A stretch of DNA of 50,722 nt from positions 1 to 50,722 of the forward strand of contig CAMOID010000004.1 in the NCBI GenBank assembly GCA_946615975.1, given 5' to 3'. The notes below the pieces were generated by a model, which saw only the letters and a list, made by a program, of their open reading frames with translations, was not told where the DNA came from and ran no database searches. This document shows, in pieces, positions 17,855-25,837 of this stretch. This stretch comes from an uncultured Caryophanales bacterium (GTDB lineage Bacteria; Bacillota_I; Bacilli_A; RF39; UBA660). The position numbers and the translations under genes are program-made. How positions within the stretch are numbered: position 1 is the first letter of the stretch; each line of letters starts with the position of its first letter.

Positions 17855-20800
17855 TGATACAAATTCCTGACGTTAAAGGTAAATCTTTAAGAGAAACAAA
17901 AAATAAATTTGATGATTGGGGTTTAAGATACGACCAAGTTAAAGAAATAAATTCTTTTAATACTGAAAAAGGTAAAGTAGTTAAGACTGAACCTCCAATT
18001 GGATCTCAAGTTAGTTATGGAGATTTAATTACAATATATGTAAGTAAGAGAAAAACTTATCCAATATTTATTGTATTATTTGCTGTATTATTAATTGGTT
18101 TATTATTAGGTAAAGGAACTATTAGTAAGATAATAGAAAATTCTAAGAAGAAACCAACTGAAGCAAATGTATGCTTATTAAACTGTGATACAAATGGTGA
18201 TGGTGTTCCTGATACTAACCTTGATACAGATGGTGATGGTAAATGTGATTCCAACTGTGAAGGTGATGTTGAACAAAATGGTTCAGGAGAATCAGTTGAT
18301 GGTAAAAAGAATGATAATCCACAAGGAGAAAAGAAATCTAATGAACCTGCTCCTGTTGTTAGAGTAGAAACTGGAAAACAAGGTGGAGATACAGTTGTTA
18401 AAGTTGTAGAAACTAAAGGAAATGCTACAACAATCAAATATTCAAATGGTTCTAAGAATGTTGAATATTTCACTAGTGGAAATGGTCAAACTATTGCTAT
18501 TGGTGAATATGTAATTATTGGTAATTCAGGAACTATTACATTCTATGCTGGTAATGGTTCTGGTGGTGGAAGTACTACTGAAGTAGATGTTAATCCAACA
18601 GAAGATGATGTAACACCTCCTTCATATGAAGTTACTGTTCCTACTAAATATAGTAAAGATCCATATGCAACATTAACATATGATCCTAAAGATGCTGTTA
18701 AAGTTAAAGTTTTAAGAGGAGATCAATCTTTAGAAGATGTTAAAGCAGATGGTAAAGATATATCTACTAAGAAATCATATAGTTTATGTGGTAGTGAAAA
18801 GAATGAAGAAAATTGTACTGGTTCTTGGACATTTGGTTTCTGGGATAAAGCTGGTAATGGTATAACTGAAACTGTTACATTTGATAAATATGATAGTACT
18901 AAACCTTCATTTACAATTGATGGTGATTTCATTACAGCTAAGAAAACAGTTAGTGCTATTATTAAAGCTACTGATGATAACGATTCAGGTGATCCTGATT
19001 ACTTCACAATTTATTATACAAGTGGTAAGAAGACACCTACACAAATTGATAAAATGTCTGAATGTAAGACATCTACAATTGATAATTGTAAGATGAGATT
19101 AGTTAATAATGAACATTTAGGTATTAAAGAAAACGATACTTATACATTTATAGTTTATGATGAAGCTCTTAACTATGAAACATCATTTACTAAAACTGGT
19201 GGAACAGAAAAGAATGATTATCTAACAGTTGAAAATGTTGTAAGTGAATTGACTCCTCCAATATTTAATTTAAATGAATATGGATGGAGTACAGATAAAG
19301 TTGTTTCTATTGCTTATCCAGATGGTGGATTAGGTGATTATGAATATTCATTAGATGGTGGTAATACTTGGGAAACATATATGGATCCAATTAGATTTGA
19401 AGATGATGGATCTGTACATGAAATTATTGCTAGAGTACAAGGATTAACTGAAACATTAACTTCTAGTTCAATTGTTGTTACTAAGATAGATAATGAAGAA
19501 CCTGAATTTGAAATGGGTATTGGTACTAAAGTTCCATTAGGAGTAAGTACTTCAATTCCTACATATGTAAAATCTATGAAATCAGGTTCAACTGTTAAAT
19601 GTTATTATGGTAAACATGGACAAGCAGTTAATAATGAATTTACTAATTTAAATCAAATAACTGAATTAGGATATTATGATTTTAAATGTACAATGGTAAG
19701 TGGATCTGGTAAGACAGCACCAGAACAAAATGCTACAAACGTTAAAGTATTTACTGGTGTTAAATTAACATTCAATGTTACTGAAGGTGGTATATTCGAT
19801 GATGAAACATGTGAAGATACAAGTAACGAATGTAATGAAGCTAAGACTAAATTAATTAGAAATATTGAAAAAGGTGACTCAATTGGAACACTTCCAAAAG
19901 TTATTAAAGATGGTTACAAAGGATCATGGTTTACTGATGCAACTGCTGGTGATCAAGTAAGTGCAAATCAAAAACCTGAAGAAAATGCTGAATATTATAC
20001 ACATTGGGGTCCTGGTGATTATATAATCGTTCTTGATGCTTGTGGTGAATATGGAGAAGGCTGTGGAGCTAAAGTTGAAGGACTTGAAAAAGTAACTAAG
20101 AATATTCCAAGTAACAGTAGTATGATGTATGCAACTAATGTTCCTACACCAGTTTGGGATGGACATATATTCATTGGTTGGTATTCATCAAATGGACAAC
20201 ATGTTACTAGTGAAACTAAACCAACTAAGAGTGATACATTAAAAGCTCATTGGATGGGAAGTACAGGAAATGCTGTTGAATTAATTCAAGGATTATATGA
20301 TAGTGGTTCTTATGATAATGTATTAAAGAAATTAGATGGAACTAATATTAGATATGTTGGTAATAATCCAGATAACTATGTATCATTAAATAATGGTAAT
20401 AGTGGACCAAACTTCAGAATTATTGGTGTAATGAATGTAAGTACACCAAATGGTAATAAGAAGTTAGTTAAACTTGTTGGTACTAAGAATGGTTCATCAA
20501 TGGTAAGTGGAACATATCAAATAGATTCAGAACAAAAACAATTTACAAGTAGTGAATTAAAAGATATATTACAAACTCAACCATTTGCAGATTATGCCGA
20601 AACTGTAACATTTAAAGTTGGTAGTGCTTCTTTAAATAATACATTTGGTGAAGTATTTGCAAGTGAATCAAGTAGTTCTGATTCATATGCTGGTAAAGTT
20701 GGTTTAATAAGTATAAGTGATATTGGTTATTCTTCAGCTGATTCAGATGTTAATACTACTAAGGTAACTGCTAACAATTCAATTAATATTTATAATTCAT

Positions 20801-21042
20801 GGTTAATGAAGACATCTGGATATGCAATAACTCAAAATGCATATGTAATGGATAACTTAGCAACATACTCTGATACTAATAAGAAGTATATCTATTATTT
20901 AAGTAGATCATCTCCTTACTTCAGAGATACTGCTACAACTCAAACATATGCTGTATATCCAACAATTTATATACCAGCTGATGCTCAAATTACTGGTGGA
21001 TCTGGTACTACAGCAAAACCATTTATTATTAATATAAACTAG
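17854..21042 (+). CDS. Large surface protein with N-terminal PASTA domain
   Basis: A 1062-residue protein. Residues 1-65 are a PASTA domain (IPDVKGKSLRETKNKFDDWG, ending VSYGDLITIYVSK). One membrane helix follows (about 69-88). Residues 108-136 hold two Ca2+-binding Asp/Asn loops (CDTNGDGVPD and LDTDGDGKCD). A linker, then Ig-like β domains (~255-630) with paired cysteines, and two InlB B-repeat-like modules (~636-718 ending EYYTHW and ~722-800 ending LKAHW) follow. The C-terminal domain (~805-1062) has the NIRYVGNNPDNYVSL...FRIIGVMN signature I associate with surface proteins of uncultured gut Bacillota. The large part is probably outside, which would leave PASTA in the cytoplasm. No LPXTG anchor. 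Role may be adhesion or wall sensing (inference). Confidence 0.75.
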   Translation: MIQIPDVKGKSLRETKNKFDDWGLRYDQVKEINSFNTEKGKVVKTEPPIGSQVSYGDLITIYVSKRKTYPIFIVLFAVLLIGLLLGKGTISKIIENSKKKPTEANVCLLNCDTNGDGVPDTNLDTDGDGKCDSNCEGDVEQNGSGESVDGKKNDNPQGEKKSNEPAPVVRVETGKQGGDTVVKVVETKGNATTIKYSNGSKNVEYFTSGNGQTIAIGEYVIIGNSGTITFYAGNGSGGGSTTEVDVNPTEDDVTPPSYEVTVPTKYSKDPYATLTYDPKDAVKVKVLRGDQSLEDVKADGKDISTKKSYSLCGSEKNEENCTGSWTFGFWDKAGNGITETVTFDKYDSTKPSFTIDGDFITAKKTVSAIIKATDDNDSGDPDYFTIYYTSGKKTPTQIDKMSECKTSTIDNCKMRLVNNEHLGIKENDTYTFIVYDEALNYETSFTKTGGTEKNDYLTVENVVSELTPPIFNLNEYGWSTDKVVSIAYPDGGLGDYEYSLDGGNTWETYMDPIRFEDDGSVHEIIARVQGLTETLTSSSIVVTKIDNEEPEFEMGIGTKVPLGVSTSIPTYVKSMKSGSTVKCYYGKHGQAVNNEFTNLNQITELGYYDFKCTMVSGSGKTAPEQNATNVKVFTGVKLTFNVTEGGIFDDETCEDTSNECNEAKTKLIRNIEKGDSIGTLPKVIKDGYKGSWFTDATAGDQVSANQKPEENAEYYTHWGPGDYIIVLDACGEYGEGCGAKVEGLEKVTKNIPSNSSMMYATNVPTPVWDGHIFIGWYSSNGQHVTSETKPTKSDTLKAHWMGSTGNAVELIQGLYDSGSYDNVLKKLDGTNIRYVGNNPDNYVSLNNGNSGPNFRIIGVMNVSTPNGNKKLVKLVGTKNGSSMVSGTYQIDSEQKQFTSSELKDILQTQPFADYAETVTFKVGSASLNNTFGEVFASESSSSDSYAGKVGLISISDIGYSSADSDVNTTKVTANNSINIYNSWLMKTSGYAITQNAYVMDNLATYSDTNKKYIYYLSRSSPYFRDTATTQTYAVYPTIYIPADAQITGGSGTTAKPFIININ

Positions 21043-21067
21043 GAAATCTTCATTGATTTCCTTTTTT
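21041..21067 (+). terminator. Intrinsic terminator of the surface operon
   Basis: Stem AGGAAATC/GATTTCCT (21041-21048, 21055-21062), loop TTCATT, then T6. Confidence 0.88.
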
Positions 21068-21082
21068 ATTTTGTTATATAAT
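21053..21082 (+). promoter_or_regulatory. Promoter overlapping the terminator stem
   Basis: TTGATT (21053-21058) lies in the loop and 3' arm of the terminator and TATAAT is at 21077-21082, spacing 18. The -35 region and the terminator therefore share bases. Confidence 0.55.
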
Positions 21083-21100
21083 AAATATGGTGATACAACG

Positions 21101-21583
21101 ATGGATAGACATATAAAAAAAGATATTTCATGGTGGGCAAATGATCCATTTATGAAATGTCATGTAGGTGAAAATGCATATTTATTTGTGGATAAAGTTT
21201 TTAAAGAAGAATGTTCAAATGATTTCTTGAAATTAATGCAATATGGATATTCTCATCATAGATATATAGATTTATTATCTGGTGGATATGAATATGTAAA
21301 TATGGATGATGCAGAAGATTTTGAAAATACTCATAATGTAATTAATCTTAATAGAGAAATATTACCTACAGATATTAGAAAAATAGAAATGCAATTTGAA
21401 GAAATATGTTTTTATTGGATGCAACCTGCTAAAGTAGCAGTTGATTACATTAAAGAACATTATGAAGAAGAAAATAAACCATTAGGATTGAGAACTGATA
21501 TTTCAGATCCTACTGATAAAGTGGTTGATATAAAGGAATATAAATTAGTAAGAGGTGAACAAAATGTTAGGAGAATGGATTAG
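21101..21583 (+). CDS. Hypothetical protein, 160 residues
   Basis: A cytoplasmic, acidic, aromatic-rich protein (DISWWANDPFMKCHVGENAY near the start) with no motif I can name. The GGTGAT site at about 21089 supports the ATG at 21101; an upstream in-frame start at 21053 falls in the terminator. It overlaps the next gene by 20 bases, so the two form a coupled pair. Confidence 0.65.
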   Translation: MDRHIKKDISWWANDPFMKCHVGENAYLFVDKVFKEECSNDFLKLMQYGYSHHRYIDLLSGGYEYVNMDDAEDFENTHNVINLNREILPTDIRKIEMQFEEICFYWMQPAKVAVDYIKEHYEEENKPLGLRTDISDPTDKVVDIKEYKLVRGEQNVRRMD

Positions 21584-22244
21584 TTTTAATAAAGGTAGTC
21601 AACCTGTAGAAGTATTTCAAAAGATAAGAAATAATAATGTTTGGCAATTAACTGTTAAAGATTTATATGATATTTTAGTATCTCATGATATATATATTTA
21701 TTTTGTTAATGATGAACCAAAATTAATGATATATGTATATGATGGTAAAAGAGTAAATGGAGTATTTGGATATGGAGAAAATAACTCTATTGAAGAAGAA
21801 TATTTAGATGAATTAAAGAAAGAATTATCTAAATTTAAATGCCAACATAATGAAATAGGAAAAGTAAATAATTTAAAGAAACTATATGAAATAAGAAATA
21901 AAGAAGAATTAGATAAAGAAGATCTAGAATTCTTATATCAAATTAAAGTTCCTGTTAAAGGATTTAATAATGAAGTAGAAGATATGTTAGATGAAATATT
22001 ATCTAATAGAGATAGAAATGAAGATATTGCTTCTATATTAAATGTAGATGCTGATAAAATTACAGATGATATAGATGAATTAGATGATACTACTGAATGT
22101 TTCATTGGTAATCTAACAGTTGATGAAGATAATGTAGAATTAGTATCTAATTTAAAATATGTAATTGGATATATTTACATTGATAAAAAAGATAGAAGAA
22201 AAGATATACATGCTACTGCATACGATATTATAGTAAGTAATTAA
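21564..22244 (+). CDS. Hypothetical protein, 226 residues
   Basis: An acidic cytoplasmic protein without recognisable domain. The N-terminal ~75 residues look β-rich, followed by a charged helical middle. The ATG at 21564 follows an AGAGGTGA ribosome binding site (21551-21558); the GTG at 21555 lies within that site. The ribosome binding site and start are inside the previous gene. Confidence 0.65.
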   Translation: MLGEWISFNKGSQPVEVFQKIRNNNVWQLTVKDLYDILVSHDIYIYFVNDEPKLMIYVYDGKRVNGVFGYGENNSIEEEYLDELKKELSKFKCQHNEIGKVNNLKKLYEIRNKEELDKEDLEFLYQIKVPVKGFNNEVEDMLDEILSNRDRNEDIASILNVDADKITDDIDELDDTTECFIGNLTVDEDNVELVSNLKYVIGYIYIDKKDRRKDIHATAYDIIVSN

Positions 22245-22252
22245 TATTTTTC

Positions 22253-22281
22253 TTGATTAAATATTTAATTTTTGTTATAAT
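22253..22281 (+). promoter_or_regulatory. Strong promoter of the 48-residue gene
   Basis: TTGATT (22253-22258), a 17-base spacer, and TATAAT (22276-22281) preceded by TGT, so it has both a -35 and an extended -10. It is among the most complete promoters in the window. Confidence 0.78.
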
Positions 22282-22310
22282 TAAACAGCAATGCAAAGGA
22301 GTGAATAACT

Positions 22311-22457
22311 GTGAGAACTTATAAAAAGAATTTACCAGACGGAGTTAAGAAACAATTTGCTTATGACCGTGGTGTTAAAGTTAAATTAATCAACAAGAAA
22401 ATGTTTGATGCTAAAAAGAAAAAAGAAGCAGCTAAAAAAGCAGCTAAAGAAGCTTAA
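22311..22457 (+). CDS. Small Lys-rich protein, probably highly expressed
   Basis: A 48-residue basic protein starting with GTG at 22311 behind AAGGAG (22296-22301, 9-base spacing). The sequence starts with VRTYKKNLPDGV (first residue read as Met) and ends in an Ala-Lys-rich helix (KKEAAKKAAKEA). It uses GAC, AAC, ATC and CGT codons, which are otherwise concentrated here in rpsB, tsf and efp, so it is probably abundant. It has its own strong promoter and terminator. It does not match bS21, bL34 or bL36. A ribosome- or nucleic-acid-associated role is possible but unproven. Confidence 0.75.
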   Translation: MRTYKKNLPDGVKKQFAYDRGVKVKLINKKMFDAKKKKEAAKKAAKEA

Positions 22458-22474
22458 TTATAAGCTTCTTTTTT
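22446..22474 (+). terminator. Intrinsic terminator overlapping the small gene
   Basis: Perfect 11-bp stem (22446-22456 with 22461-22471, core GAAGCTTA) with loop ATTA and T tract. The 5' arm is the last codons of the small gene. Confidence 0.9.
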
Positions 22475-22480
22475 ATTTTA

Positions 22481-22489
22481 TGTTATAAT
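22481..22489 (+). promoter_or_regulatory. Extended -10 promoter of the M29 peptidase
   Basis: TGTTATAAT follows the terminator by 6 bases. It lies 51 bases before the ATG at 22541, a longer leader than usual here. Confidence 0.7.
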
Positions 22490-22540
22490 TATATATGTAT
22501 ATATAAAATAGTCCTTAAAATGGATATATGAGGTGTTTAA

Positions 22541-23740
22541 ATGGAAGATAGAATAAGAGAATATGCTAAATTATTATTAGAATGTATTAAATTAAATGAA
22601 AAGAAGTATTTATTTATATCTGGACCTAGTATATGTAATGATTTTATGGATTTATTAAATGAAATGTCTGATGATTATAATATTAAAGAAGTATATATAG
22701 ATTCTATAGATATGGATAAGAAACATGATGTATTAAAGAACTTTGATATAGAAGATATATATAAGCATCCTATGTTTAATGATGAAATATATAATAAATA
22801 TGCTAAATTAGATGCAGCATTTATATTTTTAGAAAGTCCTATTCCTAATTTAATGAATGATGTAGATCCTAATAAGATTAAACTACAAAGATTACATACT
22901 AGAAGAACTAGACAATATTTCCAAGATTTGTATGAAAGAATGGAAGTTAATTGGGTAATAGCTGGATGTCCAAATGAAGCATGGGCTAAACAAGTAGGAT
23001 TATCTCTTGATGATATGTGGAACTTAATTCTAGATATATGTATGGTAGATGATAATTATGCATATGAAAATTGGTTAAAATTCTTAGATGTATTAGATGA
23101 TAGAACTAAGATATTAAATGCATATGAATTTAAAAAATTAAAATATACTAATTCATTAGGTACTGATTTAACTATTGAATTAAATGATAAAAATATTTGG
23201 AGTAGTGGTACTTCTAAATATGGTGTAATAGTTAATATGCCTACATATGAAATATTTACATCACCTAATTGGAAGAAAACAGAAGGAATAGTATATTCAA
23301 GTAAACCATTACTATATAATAATATATTAATAGATAATTTTTATTTAAGATTTCATGAGGGTAGAGTAATTGAATATCATGCTGATTCTGAACTTGAAAT
23401 GAGTACTTTAAAAAGTATTATTGAAACTGATGAACAATCATATTATTTAGGTGAATGTGCATTAGTGCCATATGATTCAAAAATAAGCTTAAGTAATACA
23501 TTATTTTATGAGACATTATATGATGAGAATGCATCATGTCATTTAGCCTTAGGATGCGGTTTTTCTGAGTGTTTAGAAGGTGGAGATGATATGTCTGATC
23601 AAGAACTATCTGATAATGGTGTTAATGTATCTAAACAACATGTAGATTTTATGATTGGTACTAAAGATTTATCGATAATCGGTATTACAAAAGATGGTAA
23701 AGAAATAGAAATATTTAAAGATGGTAATTTTAATATCTAA
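22541..23740 (+). CDS. M29-family aminopeptidase
   Basis: A 399-residue cytosolic metalloaminopeptidase of the AmpS/PepS (M29) family, which releases N-terminal residues from peptides using two metal ions. Expected ligands are visible: Glu237 (MPTYEIFTSP), Glu305 (LGECALVP), His334 (SCHLALG), His367 and Asp369 (KQHVDFMIGT). The usual PTEE motif reads PTYE, so one of the two glutamates is Tyr236, but the ligand glutamate is kept. Length is normal for the family. It is transcribed alone. Confidence 0.88.
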   Translation: MEDRIREYAKLLLECIKLNEKKYLFISGPSICNDFMDLLNEMSDDYNIKEVYIDSIDMDKKHDVLKNFDIEDIYKHPMFNDEIYNKYAKLDAAFIFLESPIPNLMNDVDPNKIKLQRLHTRRTRQYFQDLYERMEVNWVIAGCPNEAWAKQVGLSLDDMWNLILDICMVDDNYAYENWLKFLDVLDDRTKILNAYEFKKLKYTNSLGTDLTIELNDKNIWSSGTSKYGVIVNMPTYEIFTSPNWKKTEGIVYSSKPLLYNNILIDNFYLRFHEGRVIEYHADSELEMSTLKSIIETDEQSYYLGECALVPYDSKISLSNTLFYETLYDENASCHLALGCGFSECLEGGDDMSDQELSDNGVNVSKQHVDFMIGTKDLSIIGITKDGKEIEIFKDGNFNI

Positions 23741-23748
23741 TATACGAA

Positions 23749-23774
23749 AATACGCATAAAATTGCGTGTTTTTT
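23749..23774 (+). terminator. Intrinsic terminator of the M29 gene
   Basis: Stem AATACGCA/TGCGTGTT (23749-23756, 23763-23770, one U-G pair), 6-base loop, then T6. Confidence 0.75.
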
Positions 23775-23775
23775 A

Positions 23776-23804
23776 TTGATATTTTCTTTAATATTTGTTA
23801 TATT
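23776..23804 (+). promoter_or_regulatory. Promoter of rpsB–tsf
   Basis: TTGATA (23776-23781), 17-base spacer, and TATATT (23799-23804) preceded by TGT. Transcription should start near 23811, giving a leader of about 115 bases. Confidence 0.75.
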
Positions 23805-23810
23805 ATTAAC

Positions 23811-23926
23811 GGTCTTCGAATGAGGACTAATAAGCACATATATCTAGAGGGCATGCCATGTGGCCATATAAGATGTGTTGGTGATGTCTTGGATATGTGG
23901 ATGAATAACAAAAGGAGAGTGAAATT
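23811..23926 (+). promoter_or_regulatory. Structured 5' leader of rpsB
   Basis: The ~115-base leader is richer in G and C than any other intergenic stretch here. A hairpin GTCTTC/GAGGAC (23812-23817, 23822-23827) is followed by CACATATATC (23835-23844), which can pair with either AGATGTG (23871-23877) or GATATGTG (23892-23899) just before the ribosome binding site at 23912. A GC-rich inner hairpin lies at about 23849-23866. Position and alternative pairing suggest feedback control by S2, as known for rpsB leaders in other bacteria; this is inference from the sequence alone. Confidence 0.5.
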
Positions 23927-24862
23927 ATGGCTGTTGTTTCTATGAGTAATTTATTAGAAGCAGGTGTTCAATTTGGACATCAAACTAAGAGATGGAATCC
24001 TAAAATGAAGGAATACATCTTTACTTCAAGAGATGATATTTATATTATCGACCTTGAAAAAACTGCTGCATGCTTAGAAAAAGCATACGAAGAAGTTAAA
24101 AAGATTGCTGAAAACGGAGGTTCTTTCTTATTCGTTGGAACTAAAAAACAAGCAATTGAAGCTTCACAAGAAGAAGCTGCAAGATCTGAATCTTTCTATG
24201 TAACTTCTAGATGGTTAGGTGGTACTTTAACTAACTACAGAACTATCAGAACTAGAATTAGAAGATTAGATGAAATTGAAAAAATGGAATCTAACGGAAT
24301 GTTCGATGTACTTCCAAAGAAAGAAGTTATCGGATTAAAGAAAGAATACGAAAAATTAAATAAAGTATTATGTGGTATTCGTAAAATGGATAAACTTCCT
24401 AACGCTTTAATCGTTGTTGATCCTAATAAAGAAATCAATGCAATTAGAGAAGCTAGAAAGTTAAGAATCCCAGTATTCGGATTAGTTGATACTAACTGTG
24501 ATCCTGATTTAGTTGATTATGTTATTCCAGGTAACGATGATGCTGTTAGATCAGTAAAAGTTATCTTAGGTGTATTAACAAACGCTATTTGCGAAGCTAA
24601 AGGATTAGAAATGGTTGATTATTCTACTGAAGTAGAAAAACCAGAAAGACAAGAAAAAGAAGTTAAAGTTGCTAAAGAAGTAACTAAAGAAGAAGCTCCT
24701 AAAAAAGAAGCTAAAGTAGTAGAAGCTAAAGAAGAAAAGAAAGCTGACAAAGAAGATTTATCTTCAAAGACTGTTGCTGAATTAAGAACTATGGCTAAAG
24801 AAGCTGGTGTTAAAGGTTTCTCTACAATGAAAAAAGATGAATTATTAGCATCTTTAAACTAA
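23927..24862 (+). CDS. rpsB: 30S ribosomal protein uS2 with C-terminal SAP-like extension
   Basis: The uS2 fold occupies about 1-232 ([30 protein letters not shown] at 94-104; VVDPNKE at 163-169). A Lys/Glu-rich linker (about 236-277) then leads to a ~33-residue domain ([20 protein letters not shown]...[10 protein letters not shown]) that looks like a SAP/HeH/Rho-N helix-extended-helix nucleic-acid-binding module. Total length is 311 residues against about 240-260 for normal S2. Codon use is of the high-expression type. It is followed by tsf after 26 bases, the classical order. Confidence 0.95.
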   Translation: MAVVSMSNLLEAGVQFGHQTKRWNPKMKEYIFTSRDDIYIIDLEKTAACLEKAYEEVKKIAENGGSFLFVGTKKQAIEASQEEAARSESFYVTSRWLGGTLTNYRTIRTRIRRLDEIEKMESNGMFDVLPKKEVIGLKKEYEKLNKVLCGIRKMDKLPNALIVVDPNKEINAIREARKLRIPVFGLVDTNCDPDLVDYVIPGNDDAVRSVKVILGVLTNAICEAKGLEMVDYSTEVEKPERQEKEVKVAKEVTKEEAPKKEAKVVEAKEEKKADKEDLSSKTVAELRTMAKEAGVKGFSTMKKDELLASLN

Positions 24863-24888
24863 TATAAGAATAGATAGGAGATTTTAAT

Positions 24889-25767
24889 ATGATTACTGCA
24901 AAAGACGTAAATGAATTAAGAACACAAACTGGTGCAGGTATGATGGACTGCAAAAAAGCATTAACTGAATGCAATGGAGACATTGAAGCTGCTGTTAACT
25001 GGTTAAGAGAAAAAGGTATTGCTAAAGCTGCTAAAAAAGCTGACAGAATTGCTGCTGAAGGTTTAGCAAACGTTATTATCGATGGAAATAAAGCTGCTAT
25101 TATCGAAGTAAACTGTGAAACAGACTTCGTTACTAAAAATGCTGAATTCGTTGATTTAGTTGAAACTATCGCTAAAACTGCTTTAGCTAATGATGCTAAA
25201 TCATTAGATGAAATTAACGCTTTAGCTGTAGAAGGAACTGAAGGAACTGTAGCTGACTTAGTTGTTGCTAAAACTGCTAAGATTGGTGAAAAGTTATCTT
25301 TAAGAAGATGTGAAGTTGTTACTAAAACTGATTCTGAAAACTTTGGTTCATATATCCACATGGGTGGAAAGATTGCTGTATTAATTGTTACTGAAGGAGC
25401 TAATGAAGAATGTGCTAAAGATGTAGCAATGCAAGCTGCTGCTATGAAACCTGCTTATTTAAAAGCTGATGAAGTACCTGCAGAAGTAATTGAAAAAGAA
25501 AAAGAAGTATTAAAAGCTCAAGCTATTGAAGAAGGAAAACCTGCTGATATAGCTGAAAAGATGGTTGCTGGTAGAATTTCTAAATACTATAAAGAAAACT
25601 GCTTAGTTGACCAAGAATTCGTTAAAGACTCTTCAATGGATGTTAAGACTTTCGTTAAAAATAATGGTGGAGAAGTTAAAGCTATGTACCGTTATGAAGT
25701 AGGCGAAGGTATGGAAAAGAGATCTGAAAACTTCGCTGAAGAAGTTGCTAAACAATTAGGTAACTAA
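24889..25767 (+). CDS. tsf: Elongation factor Ts
   Basis: A 292-residue nucleotide exchange factor for EF-Tu. The N-terminal UBA-like helices (ELRTQTGAGMMDCKKAL) and the TDFVTKN motif (about 81-87) that contacts EF-Tu are present, and the two core subdomains give the usual length. AGGAGAT precedes the ATG. It is co-transcribed with rpsB and shares its codon bias (AAC, GAC, ATC). Confidence 0.97.
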   Translation: MITAKDVNELRTQTGAGMMDCKKALTECNGDIEAAVNWLREKGIAKAAKKADRIAAEGLANVIIDGNKAAIIEVNCETDFVTKNAEFVDLVETIAKTALANDAKSLDEINALAVEGTEGTVADLVVAKTAKIGEKLSLRRCEVVTKTDSENFGSYIHMGGKIAVLIVTEGANEECAKDVAMQAAAMKPAYLKADEVPAEVIEKEKEVLKAQAIEEGKPADIAEKMVAGRISKYYKENCLVDQEFVKDSSMDVKTFVKNNGGEVKAMYRYEVGEGMEKRSENFAEEVAKQLGN

Positions 25768-25777
25768 TAGATATAAA

Positions 25778-25802
25778 GCTAGGATTTATTCCTAGTTTTT
25801 TT
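25778..25802 (+). terminator. Intrinsic terminator of rpsB–tsf
   Basis: Stem CTAGGA/TCCTAG (25779-25784, 25790-25795), loop TTTAT, then T7. Confidence 0.85.
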
Positions 25803-25810
25803 ATTGCAAT

Positions 25811-25837
25811 AAAAAAGATGAAGAATTATTCTTCATC
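25811..25837 (-). terminator. Intrinsic terminator of the GspE-type ATPase gene
   Basis: Perfect 9-bp stem (25817-25825 with 25829-25837, arm GATGAAGAA), loop TTA, and A6 on the + strand giving U6 on the minus transcript. The loop is the TAA stop of the minus gene. Confidence 0.88.

Noticed and set aside
18057..18473. Minus-strand open frame opposite the PASTA protein
   Set aside because: Low-complexity mirror of the Asp/Gly-rich linker, without ribosome binding site or promoter.
22311..22457. Assignment of the small basic gene as ribosomal protein bS21
   Set aside because: Size and charge fit, but the characteristic bS21 start and Arg-rich repeats are not present.
23811..23926. T-box or metabolite riboswitch upstream of rpsB
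   Set aside because: No T-box core sequence, no antiterminator/terminator pair with U-tract, and the downstream gene is ribosomal.
24822..25361. Minus-strand open frame opposite tsf
   Set aside because: It is antisense to well-conserved EF-Ts, with Ser/Leu/Ala-rich mirror composition and no start signals.
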